NCBI RefSeq assembly: GCF_030817055.1
Contig: NZ_JAUSYV010000001.1
Span: forward strand, 16,001 to 80,000
Length of the DNA stretch: 64,000 bases
Source: Bacillus sp. V2I10
Lineage (GTDB): Bacteria; Bacillota; Bacilli; Bacillales; Bacillaceae
Direction of reading: 5' to 3'
This document shows positions 35,127-43,568 of this stretch, piece by piece. The notes beneath the pieces were generated by a model. It ran no database searches. It was given only the letters and a program-made list of their open reading frames with translations, and was not told the origin of the DNA. Every line of letters starts with the position of its first letter. Positions within the stretch are counted from its first letter, which is position 1. A program made the translations under genes and the position numbers.

Positions 35127-36149
35127 TTATCTTATTCCACATGATTCTCTAATGACTAAAGTAGGACTAATCTCAAGCTTTTGCTTAATCGTCTCTGAAG
35201 AGTTCAACTTATCGATTAATCGCTTACATGTTAACGCTGCAATTTCTTTTGTAGGTTGTTGTACCGTAGTCAAATATGGTTTATATAGGGTACTTAATTC
35301 TATATCATCAAATCCTACCACAGCAATATCTTGCGGTACATATATATCTAATTCTCTTAATGCCTTTATTGCTCCCAAAGCCATTAGGTCATTTTGTGCA
35401 AATATAGCAGTAAAATCTCTTAAAACATCAACATTATCCTTTATAACCCGGTAACCCGAATCAAATGTCGCGTTTCCATAAAACAACATATTATCATGAT
35501 ATGGAAGACTATAATCATGAAGAGCTGCTTTAAATCCTTCAGTTCTTAACCCAAACTCGCCACCTATATGATTTGCTGAAATACACATTATCTTTTTATG
35601 CCCATTCTTAATTAGATGATCGGCAGCTATATATCCACCCTTATATTGGTCAACACATACAAAATCTACTTCTCTTGTTTTATAAAAGGGCGGTAAATAC
35701 TTGCAAAAAATATAGGGAATATCTGTTTTTTCCAAGATCGCAATTGTTTCATCGTTTAATGATGGTTCTAAAATAATCAGTCCGTCTATTTTCTTGGCGG
35801 CAATGAGTCTCTTAATATTATTTTGTTTTGTAAATCTATTCTCAAAAAATGAGACAATAACATCAAATTCCATTCGTTCTAAACTTTCTATCAGCTCATT
35901 CTGCCACGACCTGAAGTGTACTTCTCCCGAGAAAAACAGACTTTTTGGTAAAATGACGCCAATGGTGTTCGTTTTTTTTGCACTTAAACTCCTTGCATTG
36001 GCGTTAAATTGAAAGCCGTGTTCTTCTGCAATTTTTAATACTTTTTTCTTTGTTTTCTCTGAAATCATCGGACTGTCATTTAAACACCTAGACACTGTTG
36101 ATTGACTTACGTTTGCCATTTTAGCAATGTCCTTAGTTGTAATCGTCAT
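35127..36149 (-). CDS. LacI-family transcriptional regulator
   Basis: 340 residues. The N-terminal HTH is TTKDIAKMANVSQSTVSRCLN with hinge ANARSLSAKKTNTIGVILP; the C-terminal part is a periplasmic-binding-like sugar domain (VVGFDDIELSTLYKPYLTTVQQP). It is transcribed in the same direction as the SDR-isomerase-transporter genes. Identical palindromes lie in its own promoter and ahead of the SDR gene, so autoregulation and operon repression are likely. Inducer unknown. Confidence 0.92.
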   Translation of the reverse strand: MTITTKDIAKMANVSQSTVSRCLNDSPMISEKTKKKVLKIAEEHGFQFNANARSLSAKKTNTIGVILPKSLFFSGEVHFRSWQNELIESLERMEFDVIVSFFENRFTKQNNIKRLIAAKKIDGLIILEPSLNDETIAILEKTDIPYIFCKYLPPFYKTREVDFVCVDQYKGGYIAADHLIKNGHKKIMCISANHIGGEFGLRTEGFKAALHDYSLPYHDNMLFYGNATFDSGYRVIKDNVDVLRDFTAIFAQNDLMALGAIKALRELDIYVPQDIAVVGFDDIELSTLYKPYLTTVQQPTKEIAALTCKRLIDKLNSSETIKQKLEISPTLVIRESCGIR

Positions 36150-36180
36150 AATAGCTTCATGCCTTTTCTATTTATTTACA

Positions 36181-36194
36181 CGCATACGTATGCG
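36181..36194. promoter_or_regulatory. LacI-type operator, copy 2 (autoregulatory)
   Basis: Perfect palindrome CGCATACGTATGCG, 32 bp before the lacI-type start codon. Confidence 0.82.
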
Positions 36195-36495
36195 CTAAGG
36201 TTCTATTTCATGTTACAATATTCAGATTTTTCAGTCAACACTATTTATAAAAATAATCTTATCCATAATATTTATATTTGATATTTTATTGTATACCCAT
36301 TGAAATCACCATCTTCTATTTCTTCTTCAACTAACCCTCATTAACATAGGTGCATTTTTTCTTTCACAATATTTTCTATATAATTCAACCTGAATACACA
36401 ATTTCTTTTTTGGACTATTCAACAATCTGGCCCTTTCGTATTATAAGATCAATCAGTTAATTCTGGTTGGTCTATTTTTTATAGGTTATTCTTTA
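36195..36495. other. Intergenic AT-rich stretch with the IS110 left end
   Basis: Nothing coding is visible. The left boundary of the IS110 element should lie near its right side, but IS110 elements lack clear inverted repeats and the junction cannot be set from this sequence. Confidence 0.5.
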
Positions 36496-36648
36496 GGTAG
36501 CCGGGGTAGGACGATCTGGCCCTTGGGACTTGATCCCGTCCGTTATACTGTCCACCCCCTACTTGTAGAAACATGTTTGAGGCTGGTTGGGACAAAGATC
36601 CCGTATAACAAGCGAAGCTATGACACTGCAAGATAGACAGGGGCTACC
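36496..36648 (+). ncRNA. Probable IS110 bridge RNA in the 5' non-coding region
   Basis: The roughly 150-nt stretch before the IS110 transposase folds into nested stems. GGTAGCC (36496-36502) pairs with GGCTACC (36642-36648), enclosing GTTATAC (36542-36548) with GTATAAC (36603-36609). Two similar small hairpins, GGGA-N5-TCCC (36525-36537) and GGGA-N6-TCCC (36589-36602), stand on either side. Known IS110 elements encode a bridge RNA in this position, with one loop reading the target and one the donor DNA. The location and two-loop structure support that; exact ends are not determined. Confidence 0.65.
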
Positions 36649-36679
36649 GGTAAATCCATAAAAAGGAGATGTGATAAAA

Positions 36680-37876
36680 ATGAATCCAGTCATTGGCCTG
36701 GATATTGCAAAAGGAGAAAGCCAAGTTCAAGCTTTTCTGGAAAAGAAAATACCTTATAGAAAAACATTTAAGTTTAAGCATAATAATGAAGGCTTGAATG
36801 CGTTTAATGCTTTTTATGAAGAAATTAAGCTTAAAGCAGAAATAGATCCCGTTGTAATCTTTGAGTCTACTGGACATTATCATGAACCTGTACTTCAATT
36901 CCTGGAGGAAAGAAGAATCGCATACTATCTTATTAATCCAGTGGTTTCTTACGAAACAAAAAAGACAAGCCTTCGAAAAGTAAAGACAGATCCTCATGAT
37001 GCCAAACATTTATGTGAACTCTACTATAAAGAGGATTTAGAGACCTTTCATAGAAAGAGCGTTAGAACAATGAATCTAAGAAACCTATCCAGGCAGCATG
37101 AGTCTTTAACGAAAAATCATGTTCAATTGAAGCTACAGTTCCAAACAATTCTAGATCAAGTGTTCCCTGAATATAAAAGTGTCTTTGGGAATGTATATTC
37201 ACCTTTGTCACTAAGAACATTACTCTTATATCCAACTTCTAAGGATGTATTACTGGTAAAAACAGAAGATTTGGCTAATGATATGTATAGTCTTGGAGGG
37301 AAACGGTCGTATTCTTGGTGTTTGACTAAGGCAGAAAAACTCAAAGAAGCAGCAGGTCGGAACCCATTCAAAGAAACCTTATATAAAAGCCATTTGGTTA
37401 GTATGAATATGTATATGAATTTGCTTCTTCAACAAAAAGAGTACCTGCTAATCCTAGAAGAAGAAATTGACCAGCTGGCACAGGAGTTTGAAGAGTATTC
37501 AATCATTCGTTCCATTCCTGGTATTGGAGCGAAAATCACAGCTACTCTGATTTCAGAAATTGGAGAAATAGATCAATTCAGCAACCCTAAAAAGTTAGTT
37601 GCTTATGCAGGTATAGACCCAAGGATATTCCAATCTGGAAAGTTCAAAGCATCTATCAATCGGATTACGAAAAGAGGATCTACTCGGCTAAGACAAGCCT
37701 TGTATACAGCTGTACAATGTGGGTTGACAAGAAATCGTAATGTAAAACTAAGAGAGTTTTATGGCAAAAAAAGAAGTGAGGGCAAGCCTCACAAAGTAGC
37801 AATTATCGCTTGTGCCAACAAGCTCTTACATTGGATTTACGCAATCCTCACACACAAAGAGACGTTTAGAGTATAA
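36680..37876 (+). CDS. IS110-family transposase (DEDD recombinase)
   Basis: 398 residues. The N-terminal RuvC-like DEDD domain shows VIGLDIAKGESQ (first Asp), IFESTGHYHEP (Glu) and VKTDPHDAKHLCEL (Asp, Asp). The C-terminal Transposase_20 domain has IRSIPGIGAKITATLISEIG and the YAGIDPRIFQSGKF block, whose C-terminal segment carries the probable catalytic Ser (RGSTRLRQALY). The ATG at 36680 follows AAGGAG at 11 bp; an earlier in-frame GTG overlaps that site. The gene is intact, so the element may be active. It stands alone between the LacI module and transposon debris. Confidence 0.93.
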   Translation: MNPVIGLDIAKGESQVQAFLEKKIPYRKTFKFKHNNEGLNAFNAFYEEIKLKAEIDPVVIFESTGHYHEPVLQFLEERRIAYYLINPVVSYETKKTSLRKVKTDPHDAKHLCELYYKEDLETFHRKSVRTMNLRNLSRQHESLTKNHVQLKLQFQTILDQVFPEYKSVFGNVYSPLSLRTLLLYPTSKDVLLVKTEDLANDMYSLGGKRSYSWCLTKAEKLKEAAGRNPFKETLYKSHLVSMNMYMNLLLQQKEYLLILEEEIDQLAQEFEEYSIIRSIPGIGAKITATLISEIGEIDQFSNPKKLVAYAGIDPRIFQSGKFKASINRITKRGSTRLRQALYTAVQCGLTRNRNVKLREFYGKKRSEGKPHKVAIIACANKLLHWIYAILTHKETFRV

Positions 37877-38028
37877 AAAATGAACTTAAATTACATTATT
37901 TACCATAACTTCAAACTGCCATTTGAAGTCTCTTTGTCGTGCTTACAATTATTATAACATGGTAACTCAAACTAATTTAACCCAAATCTATTGACTTATA
38001 TTAGCTGGTATTATGGAATAAGGAAGGA

Positions 38029-38353
38029 CTATTTGTTCTCTTCTGATAGCTTTCTATATAATGAAGCTCTAGATACATTTGTAATTTCACAAATTTGATT
38101 TACGGTCATATTTCCTTCTTTATATAGCTTTACTGCATAATTCATTCCTGCGTGATTTTTATGATACTTCTTTAACCGACCTTTAAGCTTTCCTTCTTTC
38201 AAACTCAATCTCTTCACGTTGTCGCATACGAATAAGGTCTCGTTCTAATTGGATAACACCAGCCTTACCGTAATTAAGAATTGGCTGTATGGATTAACTT
38301 CTGATAAATCTAGCCATGTATCTTTTAGTGATTTTAAGCTAGCCTTTTTACCT
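38029..38353 (-). pseudogene. Serine recombinase (resolvase) remnant, C-terminal part
   Basis: The last 62 codons (38029-38217) read LKEGKLKGRLKKYHKN and VNQICEITNVSRASLYRKL, the C-terminal HTH of Tn3-type resolvases. Upstream, in a different frame, LERDLIRMRQREEIE and SLKDTWLDLSEVNPYSQFL belong to the same family. A one-base shift separates the parts, and the N-terminal catalytic domain is missing. The homology stops at the Tn3-type terminal repeat at 38354. Confidence 0.82.
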
Positions 38354-38391
38354 GGGGTCCTACCAACAAAACGGGAAAACATACGTTAAGG
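38354..38391 (+). repeat. Second Tn3-family 38-bp terminal repeat
   Basis: 38 bp from GGGGTCCTACCAACAAAACG to AAAACATACGTTAAGG. The outer GGGGTC and inner ACGTTAAG match the Tn3 end. Same orientation as the end at 31042; no complementary right end was found in the window. Confidence 0.8.
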
Positions 38392-38758
38392 ATAATACTG
38401 TAGCAAACAACGAGCATTGTCTGTAAATCCGTACCAATAACGGTTATTAAACTTCTATTTTGGTGATTTGTTTTTGGTTTTTCTTTTGGTTATAGAAAAT
38501 CTTTAAGAAATCCATGTGTAACTTTTGAAGATATTTTGCACCTATTTTAAAGCGTTATTTTGCACTATAAGTAAATATGAAAAAGCCCAATTTCTCATTA
38601 AAATTGAGAAATTGGACTTTTATCGTTACTCTGGAAAAGCGCTTAGATTGTTGAAGATTACTATTTAGTATAAGTACCCTCTACTAAAAATATATTTGTT
38701 CAATCATTTTTTTAGTATACGATTTAAGCTCTTTGTAAAATGTGAGCTAAAATAGAAA
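38392..38758. other. Transposon debris with a repeated hairpin segment
   Basis: No gene. GCACCTATTTTAAAGCGTTA (38538 on) resembles a segment at 44635-44662. 38579-38672 repeats the hairpin and GATTGTTGAAGAT block of 31091-31173. Confidence 0.6.
38582..38620 (-). terminator. Terminator hairpin, second copy of the transposon-end segment
   Basis: AAAGCCCAATTTCTCA pairs with TGAGAAATTGGACTTT (one mismatch). On the minus strand TTTTT follows. Confidence 0.65.
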
Positions 38759-39273
38759 TTATCCCATCACATCTTTAAGACGTTTATTTTGTCTCATTAA
38801 GAATAACCAAAATATTAAAAGAACACTAAATAAAGAAAAGAATAATATTGGCGCTTGAAAAATACTCCAAGTACTTGGTCCGTAATAGGTTAATTGATGG
38901 TGCCTTTCAACAGTCTGTTCATACGAACTTTTATATTCATATTGGATGACCCAACGTTTATTCGCCATCACAACAGTTCCTAAATCGTATCCAAGACTTT
39001 TAAATAATAGGTTTTAGCTCCGCTTAAAAATGTCTTACCGTCATGACTAAGAGTCTGTTTAATATTTAACAATCCTTTTTCCAAGTTAAGATCCTTCCAA
39101 CGCAAACCAAGTAGTTCACCTTGTCGTATACCAGTTGTTAATGCAAGGTAAAAGTTTTTACTTTTAGTTACAAAATGAATAAAGATAGCTGATATTATTA
39201 TCGCTACACCAAGCACTAAAATAGGGAATAACACTGTATTTATGAAATGACTATTAATCCATGTATCATACAA
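38759..39273 (-). pseudogene. Two-helix membrane protein gene interrupted by an integrase fragment
   Basis: The 5' part encodes MYDTWINSHFINTVLFPILV and a first membrane helix up to FIHFVTKSK. The 3' part, from KSLGYDLGTVVMANKRWVIQ, continues through a second helix (IFQAPILFFSLFSVLLIFWLF) to KRLKDVMG. Between them about 164 bp (38996-39165) encode FYLALTTGIRQGELLGLRWK and then DLNLEKGLLNIKQTLSHDG, the catalytic-Arg region of a tyrosine recombinase. AAAAGT borders the insert on both sides. Without the insert the membrane protein would be about 118 residues; its family is not recognised. Confidence 0.8.
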
Positions 39274-39489
39274 AAAACTCCACCTCAGTCTTTGTCTTTA
39301 TTGGTGTGAACGAAACTCTGGTGTTCCACTCAATGTTAAAGTCCATATTTTTTAAAGAGAAAAATACCAGCGACAATAAAGAGAAATATAAATATGTAAA
39401 TTGAAAAAACTATTATTAGGATAGGGAGTCGTTTTATATTAGAACAAATCATTCTTTTTTGAAATTATAGTGAAAGTCTATTTATGATT

Positions 39490-39517
39490 AAAATAAGGAA
39501 AGTGGTTTCCTTATTTT
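39490..39517. repeat. 28-bp palindrome containing AAGGAAA / TTTCCTT
   Basis: Perfect 12-bp arms AAAATAAGGAAA and TTTCCTTATTTT around GTGG. It shares its centre with the 18-bp operator-like palindrome at 39669 and lies about 235 bp before the dehydrogenase gene. It could be a second operator or a bidirectional terminator. Confidence 0.7.
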
Positions 39518-39668
39518 AATTTCCTCATTTTAACATTTTACACTTTAATATGCAAGGTAATTCAACTATTTATGGTCAATAACGATGAAAACCTAATACT
39601 TAAATAAAGTGATTCCTAAGTTAAAAAATAGTTTGACTAGTGATTTGTAATGGCTTACAATCATAAAA

Positions 39669-39690
39669 AAGGAAAGAACTTTCCTTGACT
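39669..39690. promoter_or_regulatory. 18-bp operator-like palindrome overlapping a -35 box
   Basis: AAGGAAAGAACTTTCCTT (39669-39686) overlaps TTGACT (39685-39690), a candidate -35 box 37 bp before the dehydrogenase start. The identical 18 bp recur at 60425-60442. Confidence 0.7.
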
Positions 39691-39726
39691 GGTTAGAAAA
39701 TATAAAAATATTTTGGAGGGATTGTT

Positions 39727-40746
39727 ATGAATCAATTGAATATAGGTTTAATCGGGGCCGGACGCATGGGGGCTTTTCATGGAGAAACTCTCGCTTATCG
39801 TTTACCGCAGGCCAATTTGTATGCGGTTGCAGATCCGACTCCCGGTGCAGCGGAAAATTTGATCAACAAATTGAATGTAGAAGCAAAAGCGTATACAGAC
39901 CCAATGGATTTAATTCAAGACCCGCAGATTGACGCTGTTGTCATTGTTTCGCCTGCCCGGACGCATGCAAGCAATGTTCTTGCTGCTATCAAACAAGGGA
40001 AAGCTGTATTTTGCGAGAAGCCTATGGCAGTTACCTTAGAAGAAGCCAATGCAATTGTGCAAGCAGTAGATGAAACGGGCAGTATCATGCAAGTAGGATT
40101 TAATAGAAGATTTGAAAAAGGATTTAAAGCAGCTTATACAGAAATAGCAGCAGGGAACATAGGGACACCGCAATTGCTGAAATCAACGACAAAAGATCCG
40201 AAATTAACCAGGGCTGAATCAATTCCAGAATGGACGATTTTTCTTGAAACGTTAATTCATGATTTTGACACACTTATGTATTTAAATCCCGGCGCAAAAC
40301 CAGTGGAAGTTTATGCGATGGCCGATGCGCTTATTCGTCCGGACTTAAAAGAAAGCGGTTTATTGGATACAGCGCTTGTCACGATAAAATTTGATAACGG
40401 AGCTATGGCAACTGCAGAAGCTAATTTCCAGGCGGTATATGGATATGACATTAGAGCTGAAGTATTTGGCTCAAATGGCATGCTTACGGCTGGTGGCATA
40501 CGTAAATCCAGTATGACAAGATACAACCAAAATGGAGTAAGTTTTGATACATCTCGTTATGATCAAGATTTATTGTTTGATGCTTATGTTGAAGAATTAA
40601 GAAGTTTCGCCGATTGCGTTATTAATAATACTCAAACGTATGCGACAGCAAAGGATGCACGGTGGGCGCTACAGATTGCGCTAGCTTGCATAGAGTCTGT
40701 TAAAACCAATCGCCCAATCAAAATTGAAAATGCTGTTTTAATTTAA
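39727..40746 (+). CDS. Inositol 2-dehydrogenase-like oxidoreductase (Gfo/Idh/MocA family)
   Basis: 339 residues. The N-terminal Rossmann domain has GLIGAGRMGAFHGETLA and VVIVSPARTHASN; FCEKPMAV carries the conserved Lys of the EKP motif, and the catalytic pair is in TLIHDFDTLMYL (His, Asp). The family oxidises myo-inositol or a related polyol with NAD. It closely resembles IolG-type proteins, and the iol operon at 52-60 kb lacks iolG, so it may complete that pathway. GGAGG precedes the ATG. An isomerase gene and an MFS transporter follow. Confidence 0.88.
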   Translation: MNQLNIGLIGAGRMGAFHGETLAYRLPQANLYAVADPTPGAAENLINKLNVEAKAYTDPMDLIQDPQIDAVVIVSPARTHASNVLAAIKQGKAVFCEKPMAVTLEEANAIVQAVDETGSIMQVGFNRRFEKGFKAAYTEIAAGNIGTPQLLKSTTKDPKLTRAESIPEWTIFLETLIHDFDTLMYLNPGAKPVEVYAMADALIRPDLKESGLLDTALVTIKFDNGAMATAEANFQAVYGYDIRAEVFGSNGMLTAGGIRKSSMTRYNQNGVSFDTSRYDQDLLFDAYVEELRSFADCVINNTQTYATAKDARWALQIALACIESVKTNRPIKIENAVLI

Positions 40747-40806
40747 AAACATGGGCAGGTTTAGAATAAACGTAATGAAAATGATTCATTGAATGGAGGG
40801 AATAAA

Positions 40807-41634
40807 ATGTCGAGAGATTATGGTCTTTGCTTATGGACATTTGGTGAAATAGCTTTTGAAGACAAATGCAAGCTTGCTAAAGAAATTGGCGTAAACGGCG
40901 TGGAAGTTCAAGGAGATTTAGCGCAAGATCCGCTTGAACTTCAAGCTCTTTTAACAAAGTACGATTTAAAAGTATTATTAGTAACTCCGGACAATGTCGA
41001 TATTTCTAGTGCAGATGATCAAGTTCGTTCCAGTGCGGTCCGTTATTTCTTAGATTTATTGGACTGGGCACAAAAACTAGGTGCGAAAAGAATTTGTTTG
41101 CATGGTGATGTTGGGAAAACACAAGGGTCTGGAGACTTATCGAAAGATTGGAATTTGCTTGTGAATAGTTCAGCGGAAGTTCTGCGAAAAGCGGAGGAAC
41201 TAGACATTGAAGTGGTGTTTGAAGTATTAAATCGGTATGAAAACCACCAAATTGTCACAGCCAAAGAAGCCGTTCGTTTAATTGACGAAGTAAAAAGCGA
41301 GAAGTTTTATGTGCTGCTGGATGCTTATCACATGAATATCGAAGAACCTTGTCCCATTACAGCTCTTAAAGAAACAAACGATAAATTAGGCGTTTATCAT
41401 GTAGCAGATTCGAACAGACAGGCGGTCGGCAACGGGCATGCTGATATTAAAGGACAAATTGATGCTTTGCATGAAATCGGCTTTAATGGACCAATTATTA
41501 TGGAAATGACGGCTGAAGGGCCGAACCCATTTACACCAGTTAAAGAAGGAAATTATTTAGAAGTAGTAACGGATTATTACAGGGACTCCCTAAGCAAACT
41601 AAAAGAATGGGATCTGGCTAAAGTAAACGCTTAA
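40807..41634 (+). CDS. Sugar phosphate isomerase/epimerase (TIM barrel)
   Basis: 275 residues. Metal ligands appear in VVFEVLNRYENHQI (Glu), YVLLDAYHMNIEEP (Asp, His), YHVADSNRQAVGNGHAD (His) and IIMEMTAEGPNP (Glu). The HVADSNR block is typical of tagatose/allulose 3-epimerase-type and inosose isomerase proteins. GGAGGG precedes the chosen ATG; an upstream ATG lies before that site. It follows the dehydrogenase gene by 60 bp. Substrate not established. Confidence 0.85.
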   Translation: MSRDYGLCLWTFGEIAFEDKCKLAKEIGVNGVEVQGDLAQDPLELQALLTKYDLKVLLVTPDNVDISSADDQVRSSAVRYFLDLLDWAQKLGAKRICLHGDVGKTQGSGDLSKDWNLLVNSSAEVLRKAEELDIEVVFEVLNRYENHQIVTAKEAVRLIDEVKSEKFYVLLDAYHMNIEEPCPITALKETNDKLGVYHVADSNRQAVGNGHADIKGQIDALHEIGFNGPIIMEMTAEGPNPFTPVKEGNYLEVVTDYYRDSLSKLKEWDLAKVNA

Positions 41635-41669
41635 GATTTGGAACTTTAAGATGATTGATTTAAAACAAA

Positions 41670-41710
41670 CTTATCTGGATTCGCGTAAAAATTTGATGGA
41701 TCCAGATAAG
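41670..41710. repeat. Inverted repeat between isomerase and transporter genes
   Basis: Perfect 11-bp arms CTTATCTGGAT and ATCCAGATAAG with a 19-base loop. There is no proper T tract on the plus strand. It may stabilise the upstream mRNA segment. Confidence 0.6.
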
Positions 41711-41888
41711 AAAATTGATTTTTAAAAGCTTCCCTGTGAAAAGCAATGTAATAAGAGTTTGGCCTGAAGATTTAAAAACCAATTAATTTGATTTTTGAAA
41801 AGTTTAAATGTCCCGATTAAATTTATTGAATTTTTAAAATTATTTTGAATGATTCTTGTCAAATTAATGATGAAGGTGAGTCCAAAAA

Positions 41889-43316
41889 ATGAAGCCAAAT
41901 ATAAAATACATAATTTACTTAACGTCTATTACTGCATTAGGAGGTTTGTTGTTCGGGTACGATACAGCAGTGATATCAGGCGCAGAACAATCGCTGCAAC
42001 TCTACTTTATAGAAAAGCTTGGTTTAAACACCCTGTTTCATGGCCTGACTGTATCCAGCGCTTTAATCGGATGTATTGTAGGGGGATTAATCAGTGGGTT
42101 TATGGCTAATCGAATAGGCCGCAGAAATTCACTAATGGTTGCCGCTGTTTTATTTTTTATTTCAGCAGTTCTTTCTGCTTATCCTGAATTTCTCTTTTTT
42201 GAAAAAGGTGAGCCAACTATCGGCCTGTTCATCATGTTTAACATTTACAGGATTATTGGAGGAGTAGGTGTTGGTTTAGCATCAGGACTAGGACCGCTGT
42301 ATATTAGTGAAACATCTCCCGCCAACATTAGAGGACGGTTAGTAACATTAAACAATTTGGCCATCATTTTTGGTACTTTGCTGGTTTATTTTGTGAATTG
42401 GAGAATAGCTGACGGGCAAATTGCTAGCTGGATCAATGATCTGGGCTGGAGATATATGTTTGCTTCCGAAGCAATTCCAGCACTTTTATTTTTTTTCCTT
42501 TTGTTTTTAGTGCCTGAAACGCCGCGTTATCTCATATCTAAAAACAGAGATGACGAAGCGCTAAACATTTTAGAAAAAGTAAACGGGTCGAAGAAAATCG
42601 CAAAAGAAATTTATCATGATGTAAAACAAACGATGGATACTCCTAAAGGGCATATTTTCTCATACGGGAAGATGGTTATTGTTGTAGGGATTTTAATAGC
42701 TGCTTTCCAGCAATTTGTTGGGATTAATGTTATTTTGTATTACGCGCCTCGTATATTCGCTGATATGGGAGCGAGTGCAGATACTTCAATGCTTCAAACG
42801 GTGCTACTGGGAGTCGTAAATTTTGTTTTTGTTTTTATAGCTCTTCTGGCAGTAGACAAATGGGGTAGAAAACGCTTGCTTCTTTTAGGTTCATTCGGAA
42901 TGACCGTCGGTATGTTAGGAGTAGCTGCTTTGTCATTTGCGGACAATATGGGAATAAGCGCATTAGTGCTTATCTTGCTTTACGCAGCTTTTTACAATTT
43001 GTCATGGGGGCCGCTAACATGGGTGCTTGCTTCTGAGATTTTCCCTAACAAAATCAGAGGCCAGGTGATGGCAATAATAGTAATGGCTAACTGGAGCGCG
43101 AATTTACTCATATCAGCAACATTCCCTTCTTTATTGGAAATAAGCGCTGGAATGACGTATAGCTTTTATGGATTGATGTGTATTCTTGCTTTTGTTTTTG
43201 TATGGAAATGGGTCCCTGAAACAAAAGGAAAAACACTCGAAGAAATCGAAACACATTGGGACTCAGCACCAGCTAGAACGGATACCGATTTACGCACAAA
43301 AAAAATTAACTTATAA
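41889..43316 (+). CDS. MFS sugar:proton symporter (XylE/IolT-like)
   Basis: 475 residues, 12 helices. ALGGLLFGYDTAVISGAEQS, NRIGRRNSLMV, PETPRYLISKNR, QQFVGINVILYYAPRIF and PETKGKTLEEIE are sugar-porter signatures. The extended loop before helix 3 (YPEFLFFEKGEPTIG) is like that of XylE-type D-xylose transporters. It is the third gene of the dehydrogenase-isomerase unit. Xylose, inositol or another polyol are all possible substrates. Confidence 0.88.
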   Translation: MKPNIKYIIYLTSITALGGLLFGYDTAVISGAEQSLQLYFIEKLGLNTLFHGLTVSSALIGCIVGGLISGFMANRIGRRNSLMVAAVLFFISAVLSAYPEFLFFEKGEPTIGLFIMFNIYRIIGGVGVGLASGLGPLYISETSPANIRGRLVTLNNLAIIFGTLLVYFVNWRIADGQIASWINDLGWRYMFASEAIPALLFFFLLFLVPETPRYLISKNRDDEALNILEKVNGSKKIAKEIYHDVKQTMDTPKGHIFSYGKMVIVVGILIAAFQQFVGINVILYYAPRIFADMGASADTSMLQTVLLGVVNFVFVFIALLAVDKWGRKRLLLLGSFGMTVGMLGVAALSFADNMGISALVLILLYAAFYNLSWGPLTWVLASEIFPNKIRGQVMAIIVMANWSANLLISATFPSLLEISAGMTYSFYGLMCILAFVFVWKWVPETKGKTLEEIETHWDSAPARTDTDLRTKKINL

Positions 43317-43385
43317 GTGCATACGGTCACACCGCCAAAAACATGTAAGATGAAACAATTTGAATGACAGTCAGTTTGTCCAAAG

Positions 43386-43430
43386 CGCGCTTTCTTTTTG
43401 CCCTACGGTAAAAGGAAAGCGCTTCTTTTT
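43386..43430 (+). terminator. Terminator of the dehydrogenase-isomerase-transporter operon
   Basis: GCGCTTTC pairs with GAAAGCGC, extended by an imperfect TTTTTGCC/GGTAAAAG stem, and is followed by TTCTTTTT. Confidence 0.75.
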
Positions 43431-43568
43431 ATGATGATAGGAAAAGAGAATACTCATTAAAAAGTTTAATTATGATTGCTTTCTCATCAATAGTCCCGTG
43501 TTTAACCTTCTATAGAAATAGGTTAAAATAGTTTTAAGTGCTGAACGGAAAAAGAGAGGAAAGAAATT

